64,000 nt of DNA from assembly GCF_003243515.1 (NCBI RefSeq), contig NZ_QFRA01000002.1, positions 99,120 through 163,119 of the forward strand, written 5' to 3'. Of the stretch, positions 9,206 through 18,102 are shown piece after piece (the first letter of the stretch is position 1; every line of letters begins with the position of its first letter). The translations under genes were made by a program, and so were the position numbers. The DNA comes from Corynebacterium kroppenstedtii (lineage in GTDB: Bacteria > Actinomycetota > Actinomycetes > Mycobacteriales > Mycobacteriaceae). The notes below the pieces were generated by a model that saw nothing but the letters and a program-made list of their open reading frames with translations, was not told the origin of the DNA and did no database searches.

Positions 9206-9654
9206 ACAACTCCCGGTACGTCGATAAGTGAACAACAGAAACGAAAGCGGACCCGCAACAGTACAGCGGCACCGATGACATAGCGTATAACGTGGCTCGC
9301 GATAACGGGGAACTAATCACATATCTCGCTACATGTATCGGCACACCGGCTACATCTTGGATATCACATCGATATGGGGCGGGGCGGCACTTTGTTCTCG
9401 GCCCCATCGCGGTAGGTGCTTCGGTGTGGGCCCGTGCACACCACTTATCCCCAGGCATGGCCGCACAGGCACTTATTCATAGCCTGCTTCTGCACAGTGC
9501 GGTGTTATGGGGCTTGTCCTATTACACTGTTGGCTCAGTTATCAAGCATCCCGGGCGTGAGCGCTCCGGCTCGGGCTGCCGGATTGCGGTAGCTAGGGTT
9601 GTGAAGCGCACACACCGAAACGCCAATGCTGAACAGTGGGAAAGGGTAGACCAG
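9206..9654. other. Intergenic region between the acyltransferase and glmM
   Basis: 449 bases between divergent genes, expected to hold both promoters. An open frame continues upstream of glmM from 9292, but its translation lacks any family feature and ends in non-conserved sequence before the canonical GlmM start. I see no hairpin, repeat or recognisable operator here. Confidence 0.5.
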
Positions 9655-10998
9655 ATGGGACGACGTTACTTCGGCACTGATGGTGTTCGTGGTCTTGCAA
9701 ATAAGACGTTAACTGCGCCGTTGGCAATGAAGTTGGGGTCCGCTGCGGCAAAGGTATTGACCGCCAACCGGAAGGGTGGCCGTCGGCCTGTCGCTGTTGT
9801 GGGGCGTGACCCGCGTGTGTCGGGGGAGATGTTGTCTGCCGCGTTGTCGGCAGGGATGGCAAGTCAGGGTGTCGACGTCCTGCGCGTCGGCGTCATTCCA
9901 ACCCCTGCCGTGGCGTTCCTGACCGATGATTATGGCGCTGACATGGGCGTTGTTATTTCCGCAAGCCACAACCCTATGCCTGACAACGGAATCAAGTTCT
10001 TCGCGGCCGGTGGCCTCAAACTTGACGACGCGGTCGAGGCGGAGATCGAAGCCACCATGTTGGAGTTGTCCGAGACTGGCCCGACGGGGGCGGGGATTGG
10101 CCGTATTGTCGAGGAATCCCCTGACGCCTTGGAACGCTATTTGTTTCATCTCGCTGGGGCTGTGCCCACGCCCTTGGATGGAATTCGGGTCGTGGTGGAT
10201 TGCGCTAATGGTGCTGCGTCGACAGCTGCGCCCATGGCGTACCAGGCCGCTGGCGCCGACGTCGTCCCGATTTTTAACAAACCCAACGCGTTCAATATCA
10301 ATGAAAATTGCGGATCGACGCATATCGATGTTCTGCAACGCGCTGTGCTGGAACACCACGCTGACCTGGGGCTCGCGCACGACGGCGATGCCGACCGCTG
10401 TTTGGCCGTCGATTCTGAAGGCAATGTTGTCGACGGTGATCAGATCATGGCTATCCTCGCGATCGCGATGAAAGAGGGCGGCGAATTGAAGAAGTCGACC
10501 CTCGTCGCAACGGTGATGTCGAATCTTGGCCTCAAGCTTGCAATGAAAGAGCAGGGTATTGAGGTCCGGACGACGAAGGTCGGCGACCGCTATGTGCTCG
10601 CGGACCTGAATGCTGGTGATTACAGCCTGGGCGGCGAACAGTCCGGGCACATCGTCATCCTCGAACACGGGACGACGGGCGACGGGACGCTCACCGGTCT
10701 GAGCGTGATGGCACGGATGGCTCAGACTGGGAAGACGCTGTCCGAGTTGGCGTCGGTAATGAGGGTTCTCCCACAAACGTTGATCAATGTGCCGGTCACC
10801 GACAAAGCGGCCATTACCAATGACGAGGCTGTTCGGACGGCGATCACTGAGGCCGAAGAGGAGCTGGGCGAATCGGGCCGCGTGCTCTTGCGTCCCTCCG
10901 GCACCGAGGAGCTCTTCCGTGTGATGGTGGAAGCTGACGACGGCGCCACGGCGCGGAAAATCGCTGGTCGGTTGGCTGCCGTGGTCGCAAGTGTGTAA
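9655..10998 (+). CDS. glmM: Phosphoglucosamine mutase
   Basis: 447 residues, the usual family length. It converts glucosamine-6-phosphate to glucosamine-1-phosphate for UDP-GlcNAc and peptidoglycan synthesis. The canonical start MGRRYFGTDGVRG is at ATG 9655. The phosphoserine loop VISASHNPMPDNG has the catalytic Ser near residue 104; the Mg-binding DGDADRC, the sugar-binding GGEQSGH and the phosphate-binding LRPSGTEELFRVMVE are all present. The partner enzyme glmS lies 3.2 kb downstream, separated by an unknown operon and a hydrolase gene. Confidence 0.97.
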   Translation: MGRRYFGTDGVRGLANKTLTAPLAMKLGSAAAKVLTANRKGGRRPVAVVGRDPRVSGEMLSAALSAGMASQGVDVLRVGVIPTPAVAFLTDDYGADMGVVISASHNPMPDNGIKFFAAGGLKLDDAVEAEIEATMLELSETGPTGAGIGRIVEESPDALERYLFHLAGAVPTPLDGIRVVVDCANGAASTAAPMAYQAAGADVVPIFNKPNAFNINENCGSTHIDVLQRAVLEHHADLGLAHDGDADRCLAVDSEGNVVDGDQIMAILAIAMKEGGELKKSTLVATVMSNLGLKLAMKEQGIEVRTTKVGDRYVLADLNAGDYSLGGEQSGHIVILEHGTTGDGTLTGLSVMARMAQTGKTLSELASVMRVLPQTLINVPVTDKAAITNDEAVRTAITEAEEELGESGRVLLRPSGTEELFRVMVEADDGATARKIAGRLAAVVASV

Positions 10999-11079
10999 CT
11001 AGTGGACGCGCTGCGACCGTGTGATCTATAGCACTATGTGCGGATGATGTGAGGGGTGGGCGATGTCGCAGCAGTCTGG

Positions 11080-11115
11080 TATAATTTTGCGGTGGGGATC
11101 ATGGCATCAGCCATG
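11080..11115 (+). promoter_or_regulatory. Probable promoter -10 box and small hairpin before the 11.1-13.0 kb operon
   Basis: A consensus TATAAT lies at 11080-11085, about 62 bases before the first ATG of the operon. A 6-bp inverted repeat CATGGC-ATCA-GCCATG occupies 11100-11115 in the presumed 5' leader. A clear -35 box is not evident. The hairpin is short, so its importance is uncertain. Confidence 0.5.
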
Positions 11116-11146
11116 AAATAATCGCTATGAATTTCAGGGGGATGTA

Positions 11147-11473
11147 ATGGGGGAGCTTGTTGTCTCTGCGCCAGAGGCGTCCGCGCGCTCATCGGTGTAT
11201 GCGAGCGCGGGGCAGGATGTCGAATCAGTGATCGTTGGCTCGCCAGTGCCATTTATGCCCGTGCATACTGGTTTTTCGTGGGTGCAGGAGGGGCTGGCTA
11301 TTGCGGGTGAGCTGGACCAACTCCGGGAGTTGTCCTGTCGGGCGTGTGAGGTTGCCGCTGCTCAGGGGCTGTCAGCGGACAGCGTTGTGTCCCAGATTGT
11401 TGGGGCCGATGATACCAATACCGCAGCGTTCGCGAACCTGGAGCCCTCGGTGGGGGCGGTGGTGGTGCGATGA
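11147..11473 (+). CDS. Small protein of unknown function, possible ESX-secreted (EspC-like/Rv3440c-like)
   Basis: 108 residues with ATG 11147 behind CAGGGGGA. It is not recognised with certainty. It is Ala/Ser/Val-rich and mostly helical, with a central segment (GFSWVQEGLAIAGELDQLRELSCRACEVAAAQGLSADSV) and a tail containing ADDTNTAAFANL. The general pattern of two helices followed by a D-N-A-F tail recalls EspC-type type VII targets, and its position after glmM matches Rv3440c of M. tuberculosis as I remember it. Its stop overlaps the next ATG (ATGA), so the two are translationally coupled. Confidence 0.6.
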   Translation: MGELVVSAPEASARSSVYASAGQDVESVIVGSPVPFMPVHTGFSWVQEGLAIAGELDQLRELSCRACEVAAAQGLSADSVVSQIVGADDTNTAAFANLEPSVGAVVVR

Positions 11474-12678
11474 GCACCCTGCCCCAGCAAATCGATTGTG
11501 CGGCAGAGTATTCGGCAGCAAGCCATGCGCTGATGTTGGGATCCGCTTTTTCCGGGGTGCTGTATCACCCGGTGGTGTCTGGGAGCCAATTAAAGATTGA
11601 TGTCATGCGCGCGTCGGGCGTCGAGTGGGATCCGCTGCGGGAAAGTGCTGACACCTTACGGCGTATGATCCCGTATTTCATGGCGGTGCGCAGCAATGGT
11701 GGCCGGGCATCTGATTCTCTTGTCGACGTCGCTGAGGGGTTGATTAGCGAGGCGGTGGACAAGGTTGGTGAGTGGCTCATTTCTCTTGCCGACGGTCACT
11801 CGGCCACCGCCGAATCCAGTGACGCCTGTGCGGACGCTCTGCAATCGGTGATGGAAGATACCGATTCAGCAATGGAAGACGCTGTCGATCTATTCACGAC
11901 GGTGGTGGAGACGGGATTGCCCTTGATCCTGCCTCTGCCTCCGCCGGCGAAAAAGATCGCTATGCATGCGCTGACGCAGGTGGGGAACGCAGCGGGTTTG
12001 CTCCTGTTGAACCAGGTGAAGGCGCATGATCGTGCCCTCGGTGAAGCGTTGGGAACACTATCGACACATTGCTCGGAACAGGTCAGTGTGTGTGGAGCGT
12101 GCCCGGTCGAGCCGCCGAAACCTCTGCAGCACTGTGATGCCGTGACATCACGAGGTAAGGATGCGGTGCCGAGTGTTGTGCCGAGGAACGAATCGTCACC
12201 GATAGTGAGTGTTTGTCCTTCACCGGCGACGCCGGTCTCGCCGGGGACATCGACGCCGGCGTCCTCGTGTGAGCTGTCCACCGGGCAGAGGGAGTCCGCG
12301 GACCGGTTGCCGTCCGCGGACCAGCGGAATCCTTCGGGTCAGCTGCAGCAGCCGTTCGCGAACCAGTCCGCATCGTCGTCGGGACGAACATGTACGCAGA
12401 TGGCCAGTGGTCTGACCATTGAAAGCACTCAAGGGGCACCTGACTGGACTCAAAAAACACCGGAGAGTTCTGCTCTTTCGGGTGGGGAGTCTGGCCGACT
12501 AGAAGGAACGAGAGGGCCTTCTTCTATCCGAATGGATGTCTCGGTGCAGCAGCCACTGGAGGCTGTCGCGGGCGAAGAAGCGCACGTAGGACGGTCAGAG
12601 GAACCGGTGCCGGGCACCGCAGCAGACGACACAACATCACACTTAGGCATCACCGTAGAGAAAGCAGGGGCATGGTGA
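11470..12678 (+). CDS. Ala/Ser/Pro-rich protein of unknown function, Rv3439c-like by position
   Basis: 402 residues in two parts. Residues 1-200 are predicted helical and contain a hydrophobic Pro-rich turn (ETGLPLILPLPPPAKKIAMH) between longer helices. Residues 215-402 are a disordered Ser/Pro/Thr tail with no domain I recognise. Long helices followed by a disordered tail recall PPE/EspB-like type VII proteins, but no WXG or PPE motif is present. It is coupled to the upstream gene by ATGA and overlaps the next gene by seven bases. Gene order (glmM, small gene, Ala/Pro-rich gene, hydrolase, glmS) matches Rv3441c-Rv3436c from memory. Function unknown. Confidence 0.62.
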   Translation: MSTLPQQIDCAAEYSAASHALMLGSAFSGVLYHPVVSGSQLKIDVMRASGVEWDPLRESADTLRRMIPYFMAVRSNGGRASDSLVDVAEGLISEAVDKVGEWLISLADGHSATAESSDACADALQSVMEDTDSAMEDAVDLFTTVVETGLPLILPLPPPAKKIAMHALTQVGNAAGLLLLNQVKAHDRALGEALGTLSTHCSEQVSVCGACPVEPPKPLQHCDAVTSRGKDAVPSVVPRNESSPIVSVCPSPATPVSPGTSTPASSCELSTGQRESADRLPSADQRNPSGQLQQPFANQSASSSGRTCTQMASGLTIESTQGAPDWTQKTPESSALSGGESGRLEGTRGPSSIRMDVSVQQPLEAVAGEEAHVGRSEEPVPGTAADDTTSHLGITVEKAGAW

Positions 12679-12971
12679 GTAATACCGAGAATTACCGTGC
12701 GGCGTATCAGGCCATCGTGGACGCCCATCGGGCAGAAATGGATAAAAACCTCGCAGAGTTTCACCGTCAATACGGTGAACGGGTAAAGAAACTCGAGGAA
12801 ATTATTCAGCAGGCCCAGAAGGCGGAAGGGGCCAGCAGCACTATCAGCAAAGAAACCACGTTTGCGACCACGCGCAAAGGCCGTCATCAGGCTCCTGATG
12901 GCCACTCGACTTTCACGTTCGGGCGCGCGACGACCAACGGGGATAAGGCTGACAACTCCCGTAGCTCGTAG
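12672..12971 (+). CDS. Small coiled-coil protein of unknown function
   Basis: 99 residues starting at ATG 12672, inside the end of the previous gene; GTG 12675 is an equally close alternative. The first half is a strongly charged, Trp-free helix (YRAAYQAIVDAHRAEMDKN onward to KLEEIIQQAQKAEG) with heptad-like spacing, suggesting a coiled coil. The second half is Thr/Arg/Gly-rich and probably disordered. The tight overlap indicates that its product works with the 402-residue protein, perhaps as a chaperone or binding partner; that is inference. Confidence 0.6.
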   Translation: MVSNTENYRAAYQAIVDAHRAEMDKNLAEFHRQYGERVKKLEEIIQQAQKAEGASSTISKETTFATTRKGRHQAPDGHSTFTFGRATTNGDKADNSRSS

Positions 12972-13135
12972 ACGACCAATTCTCGCAGCTCTCATACGCC
13001 GCGAACACAAGGCACTTCTCGCGGTGGAGGCATTTGGGCAATACGTAGCTGACGCAACCCTCGGCCGACACCGCCCGTGGCCGACATAGCGCGTGGCTGC
13101 CCTCGGCTGTCATCACCCGCCCCCGCGCGTCTCAA

Positions 13136-14083
13136 CTACAGCGCGTCGCGGAGGCGCTCCATCACATCGGCGTTTTCGGGGAGCTCATTCGCAATATCAT
13201 CGCGATCCCAGAACTCAGTGCCCTTGAGGTCCTCATCGGACAAAACGTCGCTGTACTTCTTGTCGCCCTCCGCCGTCGCGCGGACAAAAGCGACAAGCAG
13301 TCCGCGAAGTGCCGCACGCTGCGAAAAGCCGGGCGAACCCAGCCCCAGCACCATATTTTTCACGACCTTTTCCGACATCACCGACTGCGACGCCTTATTC
13401 ACGCGTCGGTAATAGGAATCGCCCTTCCACTCCGCAGCAATGCGGAGGGACTCGTCGCCAACAAGAACAGAATCCTGACCAGGGGCCAAAATAAGACCGG
13501 GAACCTCAATATTGGAAGCAGCGTCCGATGCCCGCGGAGACGTACTGCGCGGGAAAACAGCAGCTACACCGGTCAACCCCTTCGGGCCCGGGGTATCAGA
13601 CGCAGTCACCGATCCGGACCCCACCGACACCGAACGCGCGGACACCTCGGAATCCGAGGACGACGAGGAACCCCACTCACCGGCCGCGGCAAGAACAGCC
13701 GCACTCGCGCCGAAACCATGCCCGGCCAGCACGAGTTTCTCCGGGTGAACGGTGATAGAACCCTGGCCCATCTGGACGCCCGAGATCACAGACATGCAGG
13801 TCATCAGGTCATTGGCGAAGGCACCGGGGTTCGGCTTGAAACCAGTTTCGGAATCCGGCGCAGCCACGGCAATACCCCAGCTTGCCAAATGACGAAGAGT
13901 GCCGTGATAAGCAGAAATATCGGTCATCCAGTCATGACCGAAGACAACACCGGGGACGTTATTCCCGTCGGCCGGGAGATAAACCTTGCCGGGGATCCCG
14001 ACATAATCGAGGTCTCCCACTAAAACCCGGTGTGGGCCACGTTTATCAAGATGAGCTACGAGCGATGAAAGTTTGTCAGCCAC
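13136..14083 (-). CDS. Alpha/beta-hydrolase-like protein with Gly at the nucleophile position (Rv3438-like)
   Basis: About 315 residues, with a dienelactone hydrolase/PET-hydrolase-like fold: VPGVVFGHDWMTD (oxyanion region), LASWGIAVAAPDSETGF, a nucleophile elbow, and a late PGLILAPGQDSVL acid loop. The elbow reads LAGHGFGASAAV, with Gly near residue 123 where the catalytic Ser or Cys should stand, so it may be a non-enzymatic relative. GTG 14083 is taken as start because the homologous region begins VADKLSSLVAHL there; no clear ribosome binding site is seen and the frame stays open to 14173. It faces away from glmS and occupies the position of Rv3438. Confidence 0.75.
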   Translation of the reverse strand: MADKLSSLVAHLDKRGPHRVLVGDLDYVGIPGKVYLPADGNNVPGVVFGHDWMTDISAYHGTLRHLASWGIAVAAPDSETGFKPNPGAFANDLMTCMSVISGVQMGQGSITVHPEKLVLAGHGFGASAAVLAAAGEWGSSSSSDSEVSARSVSVGSGSVTASDTPGPKGLTGVAAVFPRSTSPRASDAASNIEVPGLILAPGQDSVLVGDESLRIAAEWKGDSYYRRVNKASQSVMSEKVVKNMVLGLGSPGFSQRAALRGLLVAFVRATAEGDKKYSDVLSDEDLKGTEFWDRDDIANELPENADVMERLRDAL

Positions 14084-14193
14084 AAGAAAACAGTAACCGA
14101 CGGGCGGGGTAAACGTCGAGATGACACCACATATCGACCGGAATGGGGTGGATGAAGCAGCCCGTATCGACAAAAATTAGTATCATCGTGCCC

Positions 14194-16059
14194 ATGTGTG
14201 GAATTGTCGGTTACGTTGGCCGTAAACAGGCCCTCAACATCGCCCTTGCGGCTCTTGAGCGGATGGAATACCGGGGGTATGACTCCGCGGGGATCGCCGT
14301 CCTCGACGGCCGGGGCGCCATCAACATAGAGAAAAAAGCAGGAAAGCTGGATAACCTGCGCAACGCTATCGACCACATCGGTACGGATCACCTCACCGGC
14401 ACCACAGGAATTGGGCACACCCGCTGGGCAACGCACGGCCGGCCCAACGATGTTAATGCTCACCCGCACCTGTCTTACGACGGCAAAGTCGCCATCGTCC
14501 ACAACGGCATCATTGAAAACTTCGCCGCCCTCAGGGAAGAAGTTGAAAACACGGGCATTGAACTGAAGTCCGAAACCGACTCGGAAGTCGCAGCCCACCT
14601 GGTTGCTTTGGAATACAACCAAGGTCAGAACAAGGGGGATTTTGACGCCTCTGTCCTGGCGGTGTTGTGTCGGCTAGAAGGGGCTTTCAGCCTATTATTC
14701 ACACACGCTGACTACCCGGATCGCATCATTGCTGCCCGACGGTCTTCGCCGTTGATTATTGGCATCGGCCAGGACGAAATGTTCTTGGGTTCCGACGTCG
14801 CCGCGTTCATCGAATACACCAACAAGGCGGTGGAGATCGGCCAGGACACCGCGGTGACCATCACAAAAGATGGCTACACCCTCACGGACTTCTACGGTAA
14901 CCAGCAAGAAGGCAAGCCCTTCACCATTGACTGGGACCTGGCGGCCGCTGAAAAGGGCGGTTATGACTCCTTCATGGAGAAGGAAATCAATGAGCAGCCT
15001 TCCGCTATCCGCGACACCCTCGCGGGGCACCTCCAGGATGGGCGGATTGTCCTCGACGAGCAGCGCTTGTCCGAGGATGAGCTCCGTGAAGTGCAGAAAG
15101 TGTTCGTCGTCGCTTGTGGATCGGCGTACCACTCCGGGCTGCTGGCGAAATATGCCATTGAGCACTGGGTTCGTATCCCCGTCGAGATCGAGGTAGCCAG
15201 CGAGTTCCGTTACCGTGACCCCGTGCTCGACTCCCGGACGCTGGTGGTTGCGGTATCCCAGTCGGGTGAAACCGCGGACACCCTAGAGGCCGTCCGCCAC
15301 GCGAAGATGCAGAATGCGCGCGTGCTGGCCGTGTGCAACACGAACGGTGCGCAGATCCCGCGCGAAGCCGACGCCGTGCTGTACACCCACGCCGGCCCCG
15401 AGATCGGTGTGGCGTCGACAAAGGCCTTCTTGGCGCAGATCGCGGCGAACTATATCGTCGGCTTGGCCCTGGCGCAGGCGCGCGGCACGAAGTACCCCGA
15501 CGAGGTCACCGCCATCTACCAGGAGCTCGAACAGATCCCGGAGAAAATCCAGCAGGTCCTGGACCAGGAAGAACACATCACGAACATCGCCCGAGAGATG
15601 GGCGCGGTTCGGACGATGCTGTTCCTCGGCCGGCACGTTGGGTTCCCCGTGTCGCTGGAGGGGGCCTTGAAGCTCAAGGAGCTGGCATATATTCATGCTG
15701 AAGGTTTCCCGGCCGGCGAGTTGAAGCACGGGCCGATTGCGCTGATCGAAGACGATCTCCCGGTGACCGTGGTGGTGCCGAGCCCGCGTGGTAGGGCCGT
15801 GCTGCACTCCAAGATTGTGTCGAACATTCAGGAAATCCGCGCGCGCGGTGCAAAAACCATCGTTATCGCCGAGGAAGGCGATGACGCCGTCAAGCCGTTC
15901 GCGAATTACCTGATCGAGATTCCGCAGACATCAACACTCCTACAACCCCTATTGTCGACGGTTCCTCTGCAGTTCCTGGCGGCCCAGATCGCCCGCGAGT
16001 GTGGGAACGAGGACATCGACAAGCCGCGCAACTTGGCAAAGTCGGTGACTGTCGAATAA
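14194..16059 (+). CDS. glmS: Glutamine--fructose-6-phosphate aminotransferase (isomerizing)
   Basis: 621 residues. It makes glucosamine-6-phosphate, the first step to UDP-GlcNAc. The start must be ATG 14194 because maturation exposes Cys2 as nucleophile of the glutaminase (MCGIVGYVG). The glutaminase half shows the GHTRWATHG and HNGIIEN motifs. The two SIS domains follow, with VACGSAYHSG, VSQSGETADTLEA, STKAFLAQ and the C-terminal PRNLAKSVTVE. The leader is very short: TAGTAT lies about 15 bases before the ATG, so transcription may be nearly leaderless. Confidence 0.97.
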   Translation: MCGIVGYVGRKQALNIALAALERMEYRGYDSAGIAVLDGRGAINIEKKAGKLDNLRNAIDHIGTDHLTGTTGIGHTRWATHGRPNDVNAHPHLSYDGKVAIVHNGIIENFAALREEVENTGIELKSETDSEVAAHLVALEYNQGQNKGDFDASVLAVLCRLEGAFSLLFTHADYPDRIIAARRSSPLIIGIGQDEMFLGSDVAAFIEYTNKAVEIGQDTAVTITKDGYTLTDFYGNQQEGKPFTIDWDLAAAEKGGYDSFMEKEINEQPSAIRDTLAGHLQDGRIVLDEQRLSEDELREVQKVFVVACGSAYHSGLLAKYAIEHWVRIPVEIEVASEFRYRDPVLDSRTLVVAVSQSGETADTLEAVRHAKMQNARVLAVCNTNGAQIPREADAVLYTHAGPEIGVASTKAFLAQIAANYIVGLALAQARGTKYPDEVTAIYQELEQIPEKIQQVLDQEEHITNIAREMGAVRTMLFLGRHVGFPVSLEGALKLKELAYIHAEGFPAGELKHGPIALIEDDLPVTVVVPSPRGRAVLHSKIVSNIQEIRARGAKTIVIAEEGDDAVKPFANYLIEIPQTSTLLQPLLSTVPLQFLAAQIARECGNEDIDKPRNLAKSVTVE

Positions 16060-16177
16060 GCACGTGAGCACGGTTTTCGGAGTACGGTGGACGACGTTGA
16101 CGATTGAATGATTCGCCGTTGGTCCATCGGCTTAGTAGGCCGAATGAAGGCTGTTTAAGCCGTCTAAGGAGTACATC

Positions 16178-18025
16178 GTGTTTCACCCCCTTCTCCCTGT
16201 CGAAGCGATTCGAGCTGCGGAGGAGGGGGTGATTGCGTCCGATTCGTTCCCCGACGAAACGATGCAAAAAGCGGCTACGGCAGTGGAGGATACCGTGCAG
16301 TGGCTGTCGACGGTGCCGGGAGTGCCCGGCAATGATCGGGTAGCGGGTCCGGATGATAATGGTGCGCATGGATTCCCGGGGTTGCCGCAGGAGAAAGCGC
16401 TCACCCCGGCGGTGATTATTGTCGCTGGTAGCGGCGGTAATGGGGGTGACGCGCTCTACGCCGGAGCTGTGCTCGTCCAGCGCGGATGGCACGTGGTGGC
16501 CGTGTGTGTGGGGTCGTCCGTTCATGAGCGGGCGCGCCGGGCATTCGAGAAGTCGGGCGGTGTTGTCGTCGGAAAGAACGGGGAGGCCGGGGAGGCTGAC
16601 CTGAATCCTGATGAGTTAGCGCAGTACCGCGCCCGTTTTTCGTCGTGTTTTCTTATCGACGGGGTAACGGGGATTGGTGGCCATGGGCCTCTTCGTGACG
16701 AGCCGGCCACGTGGATCGCTGCGGCCGCAGACGCGGAGATTCCGGTGGTGGCAGTGGATATTCCGTCCGGGATTGATGCGGATACCGGGATCGCCCACAC
16801 CCCACATGTGGTGGCTGCAGCGACCGTGACTTTTGGTGCTTTTCGACGAGCCCATGCCATGAATTCCGATTGTGGAGTTGTTCTTCAGGCGGATTGTGGG
16901 TTGCGCGATGCCTGCCGCAGCGAGTGTGAGAAGCGCGAGGCGGATGGTGAGATGATTGCATCCGGCGTGAGGGCGGTGACGCCGCCGGATATTCGGCAGA
17001 TCGCTGTGCCCGACGGGATGGTGACGCTGGCGCCTGATGTGGCTAAGGTTCGCGGGATGTCGTCGGCGGTGTGGCCGGCGATGGCGTTGGAGCCAGGTGC
17101 ACATGATGACAAGTACACCGGTGGGGTAGTGGGCGTTCGGGCCGGATCCCCCGAGTACCCGGGCGCTGCTGTGCTGTGCACGACGGCCGCGGTTCGCGCC
17201 ACGAGCGCGATGGTTCGGTTTGCTGGCAAGAGTCGCGATGCGGTCGTCGCCGCCCATCCCGAGATCGTGGCGGCTGACGATATTGCCTCGTCAGGGCGGG
17301 TTCAGGCGTGGGTCGTTGGCCCCGGCGGTGGCGTCGAGAGAAATTATGGTGACCTCCACGATCTGTTGTGTGGTTCAGAGGCCTCAGGGGCGTGCCCCAT
17401 TCTTATCGACGCCGACGGGTTGACCGCTCTGTGCCAATCGGACGGAAACGGCTCGGGGGTCGAAGCGTTCCCGCTGATCCGGGCGGTAAAGAACTACGAC
17501 GGTGCCGTTATTTTGACTCCGCACCAGGGCGAATTTCGACGTGTCGTGAAGGCTGTTTTGGCGGAACCGTCAGTGGACCTTTCCTCTGAGGAACGCGAGG
17601 CCATGACGGACGTTCTTAACCCAGACAGCGACTACCCGCGAATCCCCGCGGTATCGGCGGTCGCGAGAGCGTTGCATTGCGTGGTGTTGCTTAAAGGCCG
17701 ATCCACGGTGGTCGCGGCTCCGGCGGATGCATCGTCGCAAGTCAAAGTGTGTGTTGTCGATGCCGGGTGTTCGTGGGCGGCGACGTCGGGCTCCGGTGAT
17801 GTCTTGTCGGGACTAGCTGGGGCCTTGGTTGCAGAGAGCGTCGGCCACGCCGGTCCCGATTCCGAGTTGCCTTTGTCCGCCCTCATGGAGACCGTCGTCC
17901 GAGCTACCGTGATCCATGCCTCGGCGGCTGATATCGCGGCAGAGACCGAAGATGGGTACGCGCCGACGTCGGCATCCGTCATTGCGGAGGCCATTCCGCG
18001 TGCACGCGCCCGCCTTCAGATGTAG
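16178..18025 (+). CDS. nnrD: Bifunctional NAD(P)H-hydrate epimerase / ADP-dependent NAD(P)H-hydrate dehydratase
   Basis: 615 residues; the enzyme repairs hydrated NAD(P)H. The N-terminal YjeF epimerase domain shows VAGSGGNGGDALYAG and VDIPSGIDADTGI. The C-terminal ribokinase-like dehydratase domain shows VVGPGGG, LIDADGLTAL, ILTPHQGEF and the anion-hole GSGDVLSGLAGAL. GTG 16178 is well placed behind TAAGGAG. It lies between glmS and alr, as in mycobacteria (Rv3433c). Confidence 0.93.
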   Translation: MFHPLLPVEAIRAAEEGVIASDSFPDETMQKAATAVEDTVQWLSTVPGVPGNDRVAGPDDNGAHGFPGLPQEKALTPAVIIVAGSGGNGGDALYAGAVLVQRGWHVVAVCVGSSVHERARRAFEKSGGVVVGKNGEAGEADLNPDELAQYRARFSSCFLIDGVTGIGGHGPLRDEPATWIAAAADAEIPVVAVDIPSGIDADTGIAHTPHVVAAATVTFGAFRRAHAMNSDCGVVLQADCGLRDACRSECEKREADGEMIASGVRAVTPPDIRQIAVPDGMVTLAPDVAKVRGMSSAVWPAMALEPGAHDDKYTGGVVGVRAGSPEYPGAAVLCTTAAVRATSAMVRFAGKSRDAVVAAHPEIVAADDIASSGRVQAWVVGPGGGVERNYGDLHDLLCGSEASGACPILIDADGLTALCQSDGNGSGVEAFPLIRAVKNYDGAVILTPHQGEFRRVVKAVLAEPSVDLSSEEREAMTDVLNPDSDYPRIPAVSAVARALHCVVLLKGRSTVVAAPADASSQVKVCVVDAGCSWAATSGSGDVLSGLAGALVAESVGHAGPDSELPLSALMETVVRATVIHASAADIAAETEDGYAPTSASVIAEAIPRARARLQM

Positions 18026-18102
18026 GCCGCTCAAGCACTGTTTTCGCTGGTTATAAATCCTTTCGAGAATCTCCGTCGGGCGTGTCCTAGGCGGGTGGCA
18101 CA

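Noticed and set aside
9292..9654. In-frame 121-residue N-terminal extension of GlmM
   Set aside because: GlmM proteins begin at MGRRYFGTDG; the extension has no conserved feature and covers the expected promoter region.
9709..10776. 355-codon open frame opposite glmM
   Set aside because: Shadow of a G+C-rich gene; no ribosome site or domain, and glmM on the other strand is certain.
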